Program-made: the position numbers and the translations under genes | Shown here: piece by piece, positions 18,130 to 28,328 of the stretch | Position numbering within the stretch: the stretch's first letter is position 1 | How the letters are laid out: each line of letters begins with the position of its first letter | The notes under the pieces: generated by a model | The model's database searches: none | Told to the model about the DNA's origin: nothing | Seen by the model: the letters and a program-made list of their open reading frames with translations, nothing else | Assembly: GCF_022747945.1 (NCBI RefSeq) | Contig: NZ_JALDST010000001.1 | Span: 4,216,001-4,280,000, forward strand | Length of the DNA stretch: 64,000 nucleotides | DNA from: Micromonospora sp. R77 | Lineage (GTDB): Bacteria; Actinomycetota; Actinomycetes; Mycobacteriales; Micromonosporaceae | Reading direction: 5' to 3'

Positions 18130-21100
18130 GTGCATCTCAAGAGCCTGACGGTGAAGGGCTTCAAGTCCTTCGCCTCCGCCACGACGCTGAAGCTGGAGCC
18201 GGGGATCACCTGCGTGGTGGGCCCGAACGGCTCCGGCAAGTCCAACGTCGTCGACGCCATCGCCTGGGTGCTCGGCGAGCAGGGCGCGAAGGCGCTGCGC
18301 GGCGGCAAGATGGAGGACGTCATCTTCGCCGGCACCGCCGGCCGGGCTCCGCTGGGCCGGGCCGAGGTCACCCTCACCATCGACAACACCGACGGCGCGC
18401 TGCCGATCGAGTACACCGAGGTCTCCATCACCCGCCGGATGTTCCGCTCCGGCGAGAGCGAGTACGAGATCAACGGTGACACCTGCCGGCTGCTGGACAT
18501 CCAGGAGCTGCTGTCGGACTCCGGCATCGGCCGGGAGATGCACATCATCGTCGGGCAGGGCCGGCTCGACGGCATGCTGCACGCCAAGCCGGAGGACCGG
18601 CGGGCGTTCATCGAGGAGGCGGCCGGCGTCCTCAAGCACCGCAAGCGCAAGGAGAAGGCGCTGCGGAAGCTCGACGCGATGCAGACGAACCTCAACCGGC
18701 TGACCGACCTCACCGCCGAGCTGCGCCGCCAGCTCAAGCCGCTGGGCCGGCAGGCCGAGGTGGCCCGCCGGGCCGCCGCCATCCAGGCCAACCTGCGCGA
18801 CGCCCGGCTCCGGCTGCTCGCCGACGACCTGCACACCCTGCGGACCACCCTGGACAAGGAGATCGCCGACGAGACCGCGCTGCGCGAGCGGCGCGAGGAG
18901 CTCGACGCCGAGCACGGCGAGGTGCAGTCCCGCCTCGGTGAGCTGGAGGCCGCCCTCGCCGAGGACGCGCCGCTGCTCGCCGCCGCCCAGGACACCTGGT
19001 ACAAGCTCTCCGCCCTGTCGGAGCGGTTCCGCTCCATCGAGCAGCTCGCCCGGGAGCGGCTGCGCCACCTCAGCGCCACCCCGGACGACGAGCGCCCCGG
19101 CCGTGACCCCGACCAGTTGGAGGCCGAGTCGCAGCGGGTCCGCGAGCAGGAGGAGGAGCTGCGGGCGGCGCTGACCGACGACCAGATCCGGCTCGCCGAG
19201 GCGGTCGAGCACCGGCAGGAGCTGGAACGCCAGCTGGCCGCCGCCGAGCGGGAGCTGGTCGCCGCGGCCAAGGCGATCGCCGACCGGCGGGAGGGGCTGG
19301 CCCGGCTCACCGGCCAGGTCAACTCGGCCCGGGCGCGGACCACCAGCGCCGGCGAGGAGATCGAACGGCTCGCCGCCGCGCACACCGACGCGCTCGCCCG
19401 GGCCGAGCAGGCGCAGGCGGAGCTGGACGCGGTCGCCGAGCAGTCATCCGAGGCGGACCGGGACAACGCCGACCTGGACGCCCGGCACGCCGAGGCGGTG
19501 GGCGTCCACGAGCAGGCCCAGGCCGCCGTCCGGTCGCTCGCCGACGCCGAGCGCGCCGCCGAGAAGGACGCCGCCACCTGGAAGGCCCGCGAGGAGGCGC
19601 TCGCCCTCGGCCTGCGCCGCAAGGACGGCGCGGGCGCCCTGCTGGCCCGTGCCGGTGACGTACCGGGTCTGCTCGGCAGCCTGGCCGGGCTGCTCACCGT
19701 CGCCCCCGGCCACGAGGCGGCGCTGGCGGCGGCGCTCGGCGGGCTCGCCGACGCGGTCGCGGTCAGCGGCGTCGACGAGGCGGTCGAGGCGATGCGACTG
19801 CTGAAGATCTCCGACGCCGGCCGGGCCGGCCTGCTGGTGGGCAGCCCCGCCGGACCCGGCATGGACGGCCCCGCCGACGCGTTGCGCCCCAAGCTGCCCG
19901 AGCACGCCCGCTGGGCACCCGACCTGGTGGAGTGCGCCGCCGAGATCCGCCCGGCCGTGCACCGGGCGTTGCGCGACGTGGTGCTCGTCGACGACCTCGC
20001 CGCCGCCGCCGAACTGGTCGCCGACAACGCGGAACTGCGTGCGGTCACCCCCGACGGGGACGTGGTCGGGGCGTACGCGGCGGCCGGCGGGTCGGCGAAG
20101 GCACCCAGCTATCTGGAGGTGCAGGCCGCCGTCGAGGAGGCCCGGACCAACCGGCTCGCCGCCGAGCGGACCGGCGCCGAGCTGCGCGAACAGCTCGTCG
20201 ACGCGCGCGCCGAGGTGGCCGTGGCGAAGGAGGCCGTGCAGCACGCGGCCGCCGCCAAGCGGGAGGCGGAGAGCCACCGCAACGCCGCCGCCCGCCGGCT
20301 CGCCGAGCTGGGCGCCGCCGCCCGGTCGGCAAAGGCGGAGACCGACCGGCTGGCGAGTCGCGGGCCCGCGCCGAGGCGGCCCGCGAACGGGACCTGCTGG
20401 CCCTGGCCGAGCTGGAGGAGCGGCTGCGCTGGCCGAGGACACCCCGATCGACGCCGAGCCGTCCACCGAGGAGCGGGACCAGCTCGCCGCGACGGTGCCG
20501 CAGGCCCGGCAGAACGAGATGGAGGTCCGGCTCGCGGTGCGTACCGCCGAGGAGCGGGTGTCCTCGATCGCCGGCCGGGCCGACTCCCTGGCGCGGCAGG
20601 CCGCCGCCGAGCGGTCCGCGCGCGAGCGCGCGGCGGCCCGGCGGGCGGCCCGCACCCGCGGCGCGGCGATCGCCCGGGCCGTGGTCGGCGGCGCCCGTGA
20701 GGCGCTGACCCGGCTCACCGTCTCGATCGGGCAGGCCGAACAGCAGCGCGACGCCGTCGCCCGGCAGCGCGCCGCGCGGGAGGCCGAGCTCCAGGAGGTA
20801 CGCGGCGCGGCCAAGCGGCTCGGCGCGGAGCTGGAGCGGCTGACCAGCCAGGTGCACCGGGACGAGGTGGCCCGGGCCGAGCAGCGGATGCGGATCGAGC
20901 AGTTGGAGGCGAAGGCCGCCGAGGACTTCGGCCTCGACGTGGCCACCCTGGTCGCCGAGTACGGCCCGGACCAGCTCGTCCCGCCCACCCAGGTGGACGT
21001 CGCGGCGGCCGAGAAGGACGGCCTGCCGGTGCCCGAGCCGGTCCGGTACGAGCGCCCGGTGCAGGAGAAGCGGGCCGCCAAGGCGGAACGGGAACTGGCC

Positions 21101-21739
21101 CTGCTCGGCAAGGTCAACCCGCTCGCCCTGGAGGAGTTCGCCGCGCTGGAGGAACGCTTCAAGTTCCTCTCCGAGCAACTGGAGGACCTCAAGGCCACCC
21201 GGCGGGACCTGCTCACCGTGGTCAAGGACGTCGACGACCGGATCCTGGAGGTCTTCGCCAGCGCGTTCGCGGACACCGCCCGGGAGTTCGAGCAGGTCTT
21301 CACCGTGCTCTTCCCCGGCGGCGAGGGACGGCTGATCCTCACCGACCCGGACGACCTGCTCACCACCGGCGTCGAGGTGGAGGCCCGGCCCCCGGGCAAG
21401 AAGATCAAGCGGCTGTCGCTGCTCTCCGGCGGCGAGCGGTCGCTGACCGCGGTGGCGATGCTGGTGGCCATCTTCCGCGCCCGGCCCAGCCCGTTCTACA
21501 TCATGGACGAGGTGGAGGCGGCCCTCGACGACGTCAACCTGGGCAGGTTGATCACCCTGCTGGCACAGTTGCGGGAGAAGAGTCAGCTGATCGTCATCAC
21601 CCACCAGAAACGGACGATGGAGATCGCCGACGCGCTCTACGGCGTGACCATGCGCAGCGGGGTCACCCAGGTGATCAGCCAACGGCTCAACCGGGCCGAC
21701 GACGAGCGGCCTGGCCGCGGCGAGGAGAACGACCAGTGA
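18130..21739 (+). CDS. smc: chromosome segregation ATPase SMC, frameshifted twice
   Basis: SMC compacts and segregates the chromosome as a dimer with ScpA/ScpB. From the GTG at 18130 the N-terminal head carries GPNGSGKS (residues 31-38). A long coiled coil, the hinge (about residues 500-650, [19 protein letters not shown]) and the returning coil follow. The C-terminal head has [10 protein letters not shown] and the Walker [13 protein letters not shown]. The returning coil breaks frame twice. One missing base near 20353 switches ETDRLA to [10 protein letters not shown]. Another near 20428 switches ELEERLR to [11 protein letters not shown]. With both restored the protein is about 1203 residues, the normal length. 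The stop overlaps the HAD gene (GTGA). Confidence 0.93.
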
Positions 21740-22356
21740 CTCGGGAACGCGCGACCGCCCTTCTGATCGACTTCGACGGGGTGCTGCGCAGGTGGGACCC
21801 GGCGGTCGCCACAGGCGTCGAGCGGGCGTACGGGCTCTCCGAGGGGGTGCTCGGCGAGATCGCCATGTCGTGGGACGTGCTCCAGCCGGTGCTGGTCGGC
21901 AAGGTCAGTCACGCCGAGTGGATGAGCAGCGTGGCGGACGCGCTCACCCCCTCCGTCGGCGACGCCGGGCGGGCCCGGGAGGCGGTGGCCGAGTGGCAGC
22001 GCTACCGGGGCGAGGTCGACCCGGAGGTGCTCGCGTTCGTCCGCGAGGTGCGGGCGGCCGGCGTACCGGTGGGACTGGGCACGAACGCCACCGACCAGCT
22101 CGACGCCGACCTGGCGACGCTGGGGCTGGTGGGCGAGCTGGACGTGGTGGTCAACTCGTCGGTCATCGGGGTGCACAAGCCCGCGAAGGAGTACTTCCAG
22201 GCGGCCTGCGAGGCGTTGGCGACGCCACCGGCCCGGGTGCTCTTCGTCGACGACGAGCCCCGGGCGGTCGCCGGGGCCCGGGTGGCGGGTCTGTCGGCGC
22301 ACCGCTGGGGCGGTCCGGGCGACCTGCGCTACCTGCGGGCGGCGCTGGCGTACTGA
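21736..22356 (+). CDS. HAD-superfamily hydrolase
   Basis: The 206-residue protein shows the four haloacid-dehalogenase motifs: [10 protein letters not shown] (motif I, nucleophile and general acid Asp), GTNAT (motif II), KPAKEYF (motif III Lys) and VDDEPRAV (motif IV). The helical cap is inserted after motif I, so it is a subfamily I phosphatase or dehalogenase-like enzyme. The GTG start overlaps the smc stop by 4 bp, suggesting co-translation with smc. The substrate is unknown and a link to SMC function is not implied. Confidence 0.85.
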   Translation: MTRERATALLIDFDGVLRRWDPAVATGVERAYGLSEGVLGEIAMSWDVLQPVLVGKVSHAEWMSSVADALTPSVGDAGRAREAVAEWQRYRGEVDPEVLAFVREVRAAGVPVGLGTNATDQLDADLATLGLVGELDVVVNSSVIGVHKPAKEYFQAACEALATPPARVLFVDDEPRAVAGARVAGLSAHRWGGPGDLRYLRAALAY

Positions 22357-22538
22357 CCGGCCGAGGTGCCCCCGGATGTGGTAGATCCCATTATCTGGTT
22401 GTCGGGGAAACGCGAGATCCCGTGGTTCGGATGAGCCGTCGGGCCGGTTTCCTGATCCGGTGAGGATGATCGGCGGGCTCAAGGCCCGCGAGGTGTCGTA
22501 GGCCCTCGGTTCACCGCAGCACGGTCCGCCGACCCGCA

Positions 22539-23069
22539 TCAGTCGCCGGTCGCGCCGTCGATGCGTTCGCGGATCAGGTCGGCGTGGCCGTTGTGCCGGG
22601 CGTACTCCTCGATCATGTGGACGTAGACCCAGCGGAGGTTGAAGGTGCGGGTGGCGCCGTCGCTGCGGCTCATCGTGAACGTTTCGTCCAGGGACCGGCC
22701 CACGGTCACGGCGCGCGCCGCCTCGACCTCGGTCGCGAAGGTGGCGAAGGCGGTCTGCGGGTCGGCGTCGGCCGCCGCGTGGAAGTCCGCTTCGTTGTCG
22801 CTGTCGAAGTCGTACAGGTCGGGCAGGTCCGCACCGGCGAAACACCGACGGAACCAGGACCGTTCGACGTCGGTCAGGTGCAGGACCAGGCCGAGCAGGG
22901 TGAGGCCGGACGGTTCGACGCTGGGGGTCCGCAACTGCTCGGCGGTCAGACCGGCGCACTTGAGCAGCAGGGTCTGCCGGTGGTAGTCGAGCCAACCTTC
23001 GAGCATGGTGCGCTCGTCGCCGACGTACGGTTCGGTGGTCCGGGTGATCTGCGGTGCTCTCCAGGTCAT
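22539..23069 (-). CDS. DinB-superfamily (DUF664) protein, copy 1
   Basis: The 176-residue protein belongs to the DUF664 branch of the DinB / mycothiol-dependent maleylpyruvate isomerase-like four-helix-bundle superfamily. It starts MTWRAPQITRT and includes the conserved DERTMLEGWLDYHRQTLL, LHLTDVERSWF and HMIEEYARHNGHADLIRE segments. The histidines in the last two are the usual metal ligands. It lies 648 bp from a close paralogue of identical length on the same strand, a clear tandem duplication. A thiol-dependent transferase role is known for the superfamily, not shown for this branch. Confidence 0.85.
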   Translation of the reverse strand: MTWRAPQITRTTEPYVGDERTMLEGWLDYHRQTLLLKCAGLTAEQLRTPSVEPSGLTLLGLVLHLTDVERSWFRRCFAGADLPDLYDFDSDNEADFHAAADADPQTAFATFATEVEAARAVTVGRSLDETFTMSRSDGATRTFNLRWVYVHMIEEYARHNGHADLIRERIDGATGD

Positions 23070-23186
23070 GCGCGCATCCTCGCGGCCCGGTCCGACAATC
23101 GGCGGCGTCCAGGGCTGCCGGACGGCGTCGGCCGTGGGCGGCCGGGCTGAGCCGGGCCGCCACGGCCGGTCGGGAAAGGCGCGGCG

Positions 23187-23717
23187 TCAGTCGCCGGTGA
23201 CGCCGTCGATGCGTTCCCGGATCAGGTCGGCGTGGCCGTTGTGCCGGGCGTACTCCTCGATCATGTGGAGGTAGACCCAGCGGACATTCCTGGTCTCGGC
23301 GGTGCCGTCGCGGCGCGGACGTCGGAAGGTGTCGTCCAGCGACAGGTCGGCGGCGGCCTCGCGGGCGGCCTCGACCTCGGCGGCGAAGGTGGCGAAGTCG
23401 GCCTCCGCGTCGGCGTCGGCGACGGCGTTCAGGTCGGCGTCCGGGTCCTCGTCGGACTCGTAGATGCCGGGCAGGTCCTGGCCGGCGGCCCGGATCCGGA
23501 ACCACCAGCGCTCCACGTCGGCCATGTGCCGGACCAGGCCGAGCAGGGTGAGGCCGGAGGGCTCGACGCTGGGCGTCTTCAGTTGCTCGGCGGTCAGGCC
23601 GGCGCACTTGAGCAGCAGGGTCTGCCGGTGGTAGTCGAGCCAGCTCTCCAGGGACGCGCGCTCGTCGCCGTTGGTCTGTTCCTTGGTCCGGTTGATCTCC
23701 GGTGCTCTCCAGGTCAT
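23187..23717 (-). CDS. DinB-superfamily (DUF664) protein, copy 2
   Basis: This is the paralogue of the adjacent gene, also 176 residues, with the same start (MTWRAPEINRT) and end (HADLIRERIDGVTGD). The two copies are nearly identical at both ends (WLDYHRQTLLLKCAGLTAEQ and HMIEEYARHNGHADLIRE). They differ mainly in the middle (residues about 75-140), where this copy is richer in Asp/Glu/Ala. The metal-binding histidines are kept, so both could be active. Being upstream, this copy probably leads the transcript. Confidence 0.85.
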   Translation of the reverse strand: MTWRAPEINRTKEQTNGDERASLESWLDYHRQTLLLKCAGLTAEQLKTPSVEPSGLTLLGLVRHMADVERWWFRIRAAGQDLPGIYESDEDPDADLNAVADADAEADFATFAAEVEAAREAAADLSLDDTFRRPRRDGTAETRNVRWVYLHMIEEYARHNGHADLIRERIDGVTGD

Positions 23718-23769
23718 CCGGGCATCCTTGCCGACCGGTCCGACACTCCGCGACCGGTATTCGTCCGGC

Positions 23770-24264
23770 TCAGGGGACGACGACGACGGGCCAGCGGCCG
23801 GTGCGGACCAGGCGGGTGGCGACCGAGCCGAGCAGCCGGTGCCCGGCCTGCTCGGAGGAGCCGACCACCACCAGGTCCGCCCGGGCCTCGTCGGCCGCGT
23901 GGCAGAGTTCGGTGTACGCGTCCCCGCGCCGGCACAGGAACGTCACCGGCACGCCGAACTCCTCCGCGCCGCGCCGGCACTCCCGGCGCAGCTCGTCGGT
24001 CAGTTCGTCGTGGGTGCGCTGCACCGCCCCGGCGTCCACCCCGGGCACCAGGGCGGCGAAGCCGGCGGGCGAGCTGACGAAGACGACGACCAGGGCGGAG
24101 CCCTGCCGGCGGGCCAGGCCGGCGGCGTACCAGCCGGCCCGCTCGGAGGTGCGGGTGCCGTCCACGCCGACCAGCACCACCCGGGGCCCGTCCGTGCCGC
24201 GCTCGTACGGCAGCGGCCGGGCCTCCGGGCCGTACTCCTCGCGGTCGTCGACCGGAGTGCTCAT
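23770..24264 (-). CDS. universal stress protein (UspA family)
   Basis: The 164-residue protein has one Usp domain. It begins with a ~27-residue charged lead, then VVLVGVDGTRTSERA (first strand and Asp of the ATP site). It ends with LVVVGSSEQAGHRLLGSVATRLVR and WPVVVVP, the usual nucleotide-binding end of the fold, although the G-x2-G-x9-G(S/T) spacing is not exact. It sits six bases downstream of the stop of the MFS exporter gene on the same strand, so the two are probably cotranscribed. A general stress role is inferred from the family. Confidence 0.85.
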   Translation of the reverse strand: MSTPVDDREEYGPEARPLPYERGTDGPRVVLVGVDGTRTSERAGWYAAGLARRQGSALVVVFVSSPAGFAALVPGVDAGAVQRTHDELTDELRRECRRGAEEFGVPVTFLCRRGDAYTELCHAADEARADLVVVGSSEQAGHRLLGSVATRLVRTGRWPVVVVP

Positions 24265-24269
24265 CCGGC

Positions 24270-25889
24270 TCAGTCCCGGATGCCGGTGCGGACCACCGCC
24301 GCCCCGCCGCCGGCCGCGACGCCTGACTCCTCGTCCACCTGGTCGGCGAGCGGGTCACCGTTGTGCCGGCGCAGCGGGATCTCCTTGATGAAGCAGACCG
24401 CGATCAGGGCGACCAGCCCGAAGGGGGCGGCGGCCAGGAAGATGTCCCCGGCACCGTGCCCGTACGCGGACTCGACCACGGCCCGGATCGGGGCGGGGAG
24501 AGTGTGCACGTTCGGCAGGACGCCGCCGCTGCCGGAGCCGGTGCTCGGGATGCCCAGACCGGCCAGGCCGTCGGCGATGTAGCCCTTGACCTTGTGGCCG
24601 AGGATCGCGCCGAGCGCGGAGACGCCGATCGCGCCGCCCAGGGTACGGAAGAAGGCGACCACCGAGCTGGCCGCGCCGAGCTCGTGCGGGCCGACGGTGT
24701 TCTGCACGGCGAGCACCAGGTTCTGCATGGTCATGCCGAGCCCGATGCCGATCAGCGCCATGTAGATGCTCATCTGCCAGTACGGGGTGTCCGCGCGGAG
24801 CGTCCCCATCAGCGCGAAGCCGACGGTGAGCAGGGCGGAGCCGGCGACCAGGTAGCGCTTCCAGCGGCCGGTGTTGGTGATGATCCGGCCGACGACCGTG
24901 GAGGCGACCAGCAGGCCGCCGATCATCGGCAGCGTCATCAGGCCGGACATGGTCGGGCTCTCGCCCCGGCTGATCTGGAAGTACTGGCCGAGGAAGACCG
25001 AGGCGCCGAACATGCCGACGCCGACCGCGATGCTGGCGACCACGGCGAGGGTGATGGTGCGGTTGCGGAACAGCCGCGGCGGGATCATCGGCTCGGCGGC
25101 CCGGTTCTCCACCCGTACGGCGAGGACGCCGAGCAGCACCGCGCCGGCCACCATGACGGCGGTCTGCCAGGAGATCCAGTCGTACTTGTCGCCGGCCAGG
25201 GTGACCCAGATGAGCAGCAGCGAGACGGCCGCGGTGATCAGGGTGGCGCCCCACCAGTCGATCTTCGCGGGCCGCTTGACCACCGGCAGGTGCAGGGTCT
25301 TCTGGAGCACGATCAGGGCGGCGATGGCGAACGGCACGCCGACGTAGAAGCACCAGCGCCAGCCGAGCCAGTCGGTGTCGACGATGACGCCGCCGATCAG
25401 CGGGCCGCCGATGGTGCCGACGGCCATCACCGCGCCGAGGTAGCCGCTGTAGCGGCCCCGCTCGCGCGGCGTGATCATCGTGGCCATGATCACCTGGGCC
25501 AGGGCGGTGAGCCCGCCGGCACCGACGCCCTGGAGCACCCGGCAGGCGATGAGCTGCCCGGTGGACTGGGAGAGACCGGCCAGCACCGAGCCGAGCACGA
25601 AGACCGTCAGCGCGAGCTGGACCAGGATCTTCTTGCTGGTCAGGTCGGCGAGCTTGCCCCAGATCGGGGTGGTCGCGGTGGTCGCCAGCAGGGTGGAGGT
25701 GACCACCCAGGTGTACGCGGACTGACCACCCTTGAGCTCGGTGATGATCCGCGGCAGCGCGTTCGAGACGACCGTGGAGGAGAGGATTGCGACGAACATG
25801 CCCAGCAGCAGTCCGGAGAGGGCCTCCAGGATCTGCCGGTGGGTCATCTCGACGGCGGCCGTCCGTGGGGGCGCTGTCGCCTGGGTCAT
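24270..25889 (-). CDS. DHA2-family (EmrB/QacA-type) multidrug MFS exporter
   Basis: The 539-residue protein has about 14 transmembrane helices, the hallmark of the DHA2 drug:H+ antiporters. It shows LDSTVV-like ILSSTVVSNALPRI in helix 1, GKLADLTSKK in the loop, RVLQGVGAGGL in helix 4 and GYLGAVMAVGTIGGPLIGG in helix 5. The large periplasmic loop lies between helices 13 and 14. A MarR gene is directly upstream on the same strand, and two palindromes lie just before this start, so repression by that MarR protein and induction by a drug-like ligand are likely. Confidence 0.92.
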   Translation of the reverse strand: MTQATAPPRTAAVEMTHRQILEALSGLLLGMFVAILSSTVVSNALPRIITELKGGQSAYTWVVTSTLLATTATTPIWGKLADLTSKKILVQLALTVFVLGSVLAGLSQSTGQLIACRVLQGVGAGGLTALAQVIMATMITPRERGRYSGYLGAVMAVGTIGGPLIGGVIVDTDWLGWRWCFYVGVPFAIAALIVLQKTLHLPVVKRPAKIDWWGATLITAAVSLLLIWVTLAGDKYDWISWQTAVMVAGAVLLGVLAVRVENRAAEPMIPPRLFRNRTITLAVVASIAVGVGMFGASVFLGQYFQISRGESPTMSGLMTLPMIGGLLVASTVVGRIITNTGRWKRYLVAGSALLTVGFALMGTLRADTPYWQMSIYMALIGIGLGMTMQNLVLAVQNTVGPHELGAASSVVAFFRTLGGAIGVSALGAILGHKVKGYIADGLAGLGIPSTGSGSGGVLPNVHTLPAPIRAVVESAYGHGAGDIFLAAAPFGLVALIAVCFIKEIPLRRHNGDPLADQVDEESGVAAGGGAAVVRTGIRD

Positions 25890-25921
25890 CGGGTGGTGCC
25901 TCCGGTGCAGAAGTCGGTACG

Positions 25922-25963
25922 GGTTGCCTCAGGCAACCGTAAGGCTTGGTTGCCTCAAGCAAC
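25922..25963. promoter_or_regulatory. paired palindromic operator, probable MarR binding sites
   Basis: GGTTGCC-TCA-GGCAACC (25922-25938) is a perfect 7-bp-arm palindrome. A second site, GTTGC-CTCAA-GCAAC (25949-25963), has the same core TTGCCTCAxGCAA and begins 26 bp later. They lie 33-74 bp upstream of the exporter ATG and 51-92 bp beyond the marR stop, the expected position for an operator of the neighbouring repressor. Confidence 0.75.
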
Positions 25964-26013
25964 AACTGGACGTGGTGCAGGTCTTATTCCCGCCCGTTCC
26001 GGCCCCGAACCGC

Positions 26014-26454
26014 TCAGAAGGTGTCGTTGAACCGGTGCAGCAGCCGGGCGAACGCCTCGACGTCCTGCTTCGGCCAACTCTCCATGGTCCGGCGGATCTG
26101 CCCCAACCGGGCCGACCGCGCCGCGTCGAAGCGGCGGGTGCCCTCCTCGGTCAGACTGAGCTGTGCGGCCCGTCGGTCGACCGGGTCCGGGTCGCGACGG
26201 ACCAGGCCCAGCCCCTCCAGGCCGTTGATCTGCCGGCTGAGCGTCCCCTTGCCGATGCCCAGCTTGGTGGCCAGGTCGGTCAACCGGATCGAGCCCGACC
26301 GGCGCAGCCAGAGCAGCAGCCCGTAGGCGTTCGGCTCCAGGTTGGGGTGCACCTCCCGGGCGATCTCCCAGGACAGCGCCCGGCCGCGACGCAGCAGCGC
26401 GGTCAGCTCGTGCTCGACCGCGCGCAGGGTCTCCGGCAGGTGCTCGTCGTCCAC
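26014..26454 (-). CDS. MarR-family transcriptional regulator
   Basis: The GTG at 26454 gives a 146-residue protein beginning DDEHLPETLRAVEHEL, typical of MarR length. The winged helix-turn-helix runs from IRLTDLATKLGIGKGTLSRQINGL to the wing DPVDRRAAQLSLTEEG, with dimerisation helices on both sides. It is 13 bp downstream of the PhoD-like gene and 124 bp upstream of the exporter gene on the same strand. The palindromes in that gap make it the likely repressor of the exporter. The ligand is unknown. Confidence 0.88.
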   Translation of the reverse strand: MDDEHLPETLRAVEHELTALLRRGRALSWEIAREVHPNLEPNAYGLLLWLRRSGSIRLTDLATKLGIGKGTLSRQINGLEGLGLVRRDPDPVDRRAAQLSLTEEGTRRFDAARSARLGQIRRTMESWPKQDVEAFARLLHRFNDTF

Positions 26455-26468
26455 AGCGGAGAGCGTAC

Positions 26469-28181
26469 TCAGGCGTCGTCGGCGAGCCGCCGTCGCGCCA
26501 CCGGACGGAGGTGGCCGTCGCTGGTGGTCCCCTCGATCACCACGTCGGCGGTCCGCCCCCGGTGGGTGAGGGTGGCCACCGCGTTGCCGAAGTAGGGTCC
26601 GGCCAGCTTCTTCCACCGCACCACCGGCCGGCGTACCCCGGCTGAACGGGCCATCGCCCGGGTGGCTGCCGCCGGGCCGGATGACCAGCCCAGCTTCATC
26701 AGCGGGCGCATCCCCGCCGGCACCTGGTTGTGGATCGGCGAGCAGGTGAGCTGGTGCACCGGTGTCCGGACGGTCGGATCGGCGAACCGGGCCCGGGCCA
26801 CGTACGAGTGGTGCACGTCACCGGAGAGCACGCTGATCGACGCCGGTGGCGCGTACGCCGGCCCGGCACCCACCCGGGCCCCCGGCGCGGCGGGCGCACC
26901 GCTGCCGAGCCGGGCGAAGAGCTCGCCGAGCGCCTGGAACGAGCGGTTGAACGACGCCCAGTGCTCCAGGTCCCAGGCCCGCCGCATCTGCTCCGCTGCC
27001 TTCGCCACCCAGGGCCGGCGGGAGTCGGCGAGCTTCTCGTTCCACGCCTCGACGTGGTGGATGCCCGGCGGCAGCAGCCAGGGCAGCGAGGCGCCCACCA
27101 CCAGGTGGTCGTAGACGCCGTGCGCCCGGTCCAGGAACCAGGACCACTCGCCGGGCGGCAGCATGGCCCGCTGGCCCGGCACCAGCACCCGGCTGGACCG
27201 GTTGTCCAGCATCACCAGGCGGGTCCGGCCCAGGTCCAGCGCATAGCTCCACTGGTACTGCACGGCCCGCCAGCGCTCGGTGTCGTGCGCCACGTCGGCC
27301 TCGGTGTCGACCCGCTCGCCGAACTCGTGCAGCACCGCCGTGGCGTCCTCGGCGGCGGTGACCTTCGCGTAGAGCGGGTCGGCGGCGATCTCGTCCGGGC
27401 TGAGGTTGCCCAGGTGCTGGTAGACCCAGTAGGAGGCCAGCCCGCTGCGGATCCGCTCGGCCCACCAGGGCTGCTCGCGCATGTCCGCCCGCCACGACGC
27501 GGAGGTGTTCCAGTCGTCGATGACCTCGTGGTCGTCGAAGATCATCACGCTCGGCACGGTGGAGAGCAGCCAGCGGATCTCCGGGTCGCGCCAGGACTCC
27601 AGATAGAGCTTGGTGTACTCGTCGAAGCTGACCACCTGGGTGGCCGGGGCGCCCTTCGGCCGCCGCCGGCGCCGCTTGAGCAGCCGGCGCACCGTGGGCG
27701 AGGTCTCGTCCGCGTACACCTGGTCGCCGAGGAGCACCAGCAGGTCCGGCCAGGCGGCCGGCTGCGGGTCGGCCATCAACCGCCGGGCGTACGCGTCGAG
27801 CGCGTCCGGGGGCAGCTTGCGCGCGGTGGAGTGCTGGGTGGTCTCCCGGCACGAGCCGAACAGCAGGGTCACCGGCTGGTCCCGGTCGTCGGCCGCCCGG
27901 GTCCGGATCACGCTGGGCGGGAAGCCGCTGTCGGGCACCGGCCAGGCGACCTCGTCGTCGATCAGCACCTCGTAGCTGGTGCTGCTGTCCGGGGCGAGCC
28001 CCTCGACGACCACGATCGCGTAGTGGTGGTCGTACGCGGAGAAGGTCGGCGCGGTGCCGGTGGCGCCGTCGGCCGTGCGGACGGTGACCACGGCGGGCGC
28101 GCTGGTCTCGACCCAGACGGTCGCCCGCGTGTCGACGACCCGGCGCAACAGCGGGCCGATGAGCAGGCGGGGACTGGGCAC
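26469..28181 (-). CDS. PhoD-like alkaline phosphatase / metallophosphoesterase
   Basis: The GTG at 28181 with GGAGG just upstream gives 570 residues. An N-terminal fibronectin-like domain (residues 1-100, LLRRVVDTRATVWVET) is followed by the PhoD metallophosphatase domain. Visible motifs are LFGSCRETTQ, LLVLLGDQVYADE, IFDDHEVIDDWN and SVLSGDVHHSYVAR, which supply the Asp, Asn and His metal ligands. No Tat or Sec signal peptide is present, unlike classical secreted PhoD, so this is probably a cytoplasmic phosphodiesterase. It is the first gene of a minus-strand group with marR. Confidence 0.9.
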   Translation of the reverse strand: MPSPRLLIGPLLRRVVDTRATVWVETSAPAVVTVRTADGATGTAPTFSAYDHHYAIVVVEGLAPDSSTSYEVLIDDEVAWPVPDSGFPPSVIRTRAADDRDQPVTLLFGSCRETTQHSTARKLPPDALDAYARRLMADPQPAAWPDLLVLLGDQVYADETSPTVRRLLKRRRRRPKGAPATQVVSFDEYTKLYLESWRDPEIRWLLSTVPSVMIFDDHEVIDDWNTSASWRADMREQPWWAERIRSGLASYWVYQHLGNLSPDEIAADPLYAKVTAAEDATAVLHEFGERVDTEADVAHDTERWRAVQYQWSYALDLGRTRLVMLDNRSSRVLVPGQRAMLPPGEWSWFLDRAHGVYDHLVVGASLPWLLPPGIHHVEAWNEKLADSRRPWVAKAAEQMRRAWDLEHWASFNRSFQALGELFARLGSGAPAAPGARVGAGPAYAPPASISVLSGDVHHSYVARARFADPTVRTPVHQLTCSPIHNQVPAGMRPLMKLGWSSGPAAATRAMARSAGVRRPVVRWKKLAGPYFGNAVATLTHRGRTADVVIEGTTSDGHLRPVARRRLADDA

Positions 28182-28328
28182 AGCGCACCTCCGACGAAGA
28201 TCGTTTGGGCCATTTCCTACCCGGCCGGCGGTTGCGGTACGCCTTCCAGCGGCGAGCGTACCCGCAGCTCGGCCGGGTGCCGAGGCGGTGAGTGGGACGC
28301 CGTCGCCGACATCTGACAGGATTTCGGC

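Noticed and set aside
20340..20435. Programmed frameshifting in smc
   Set aside because: Neither site has a slippery heptamer with a downstream structure, and two successive shifts of the same sign within 75 bp are better explained by lost bases.
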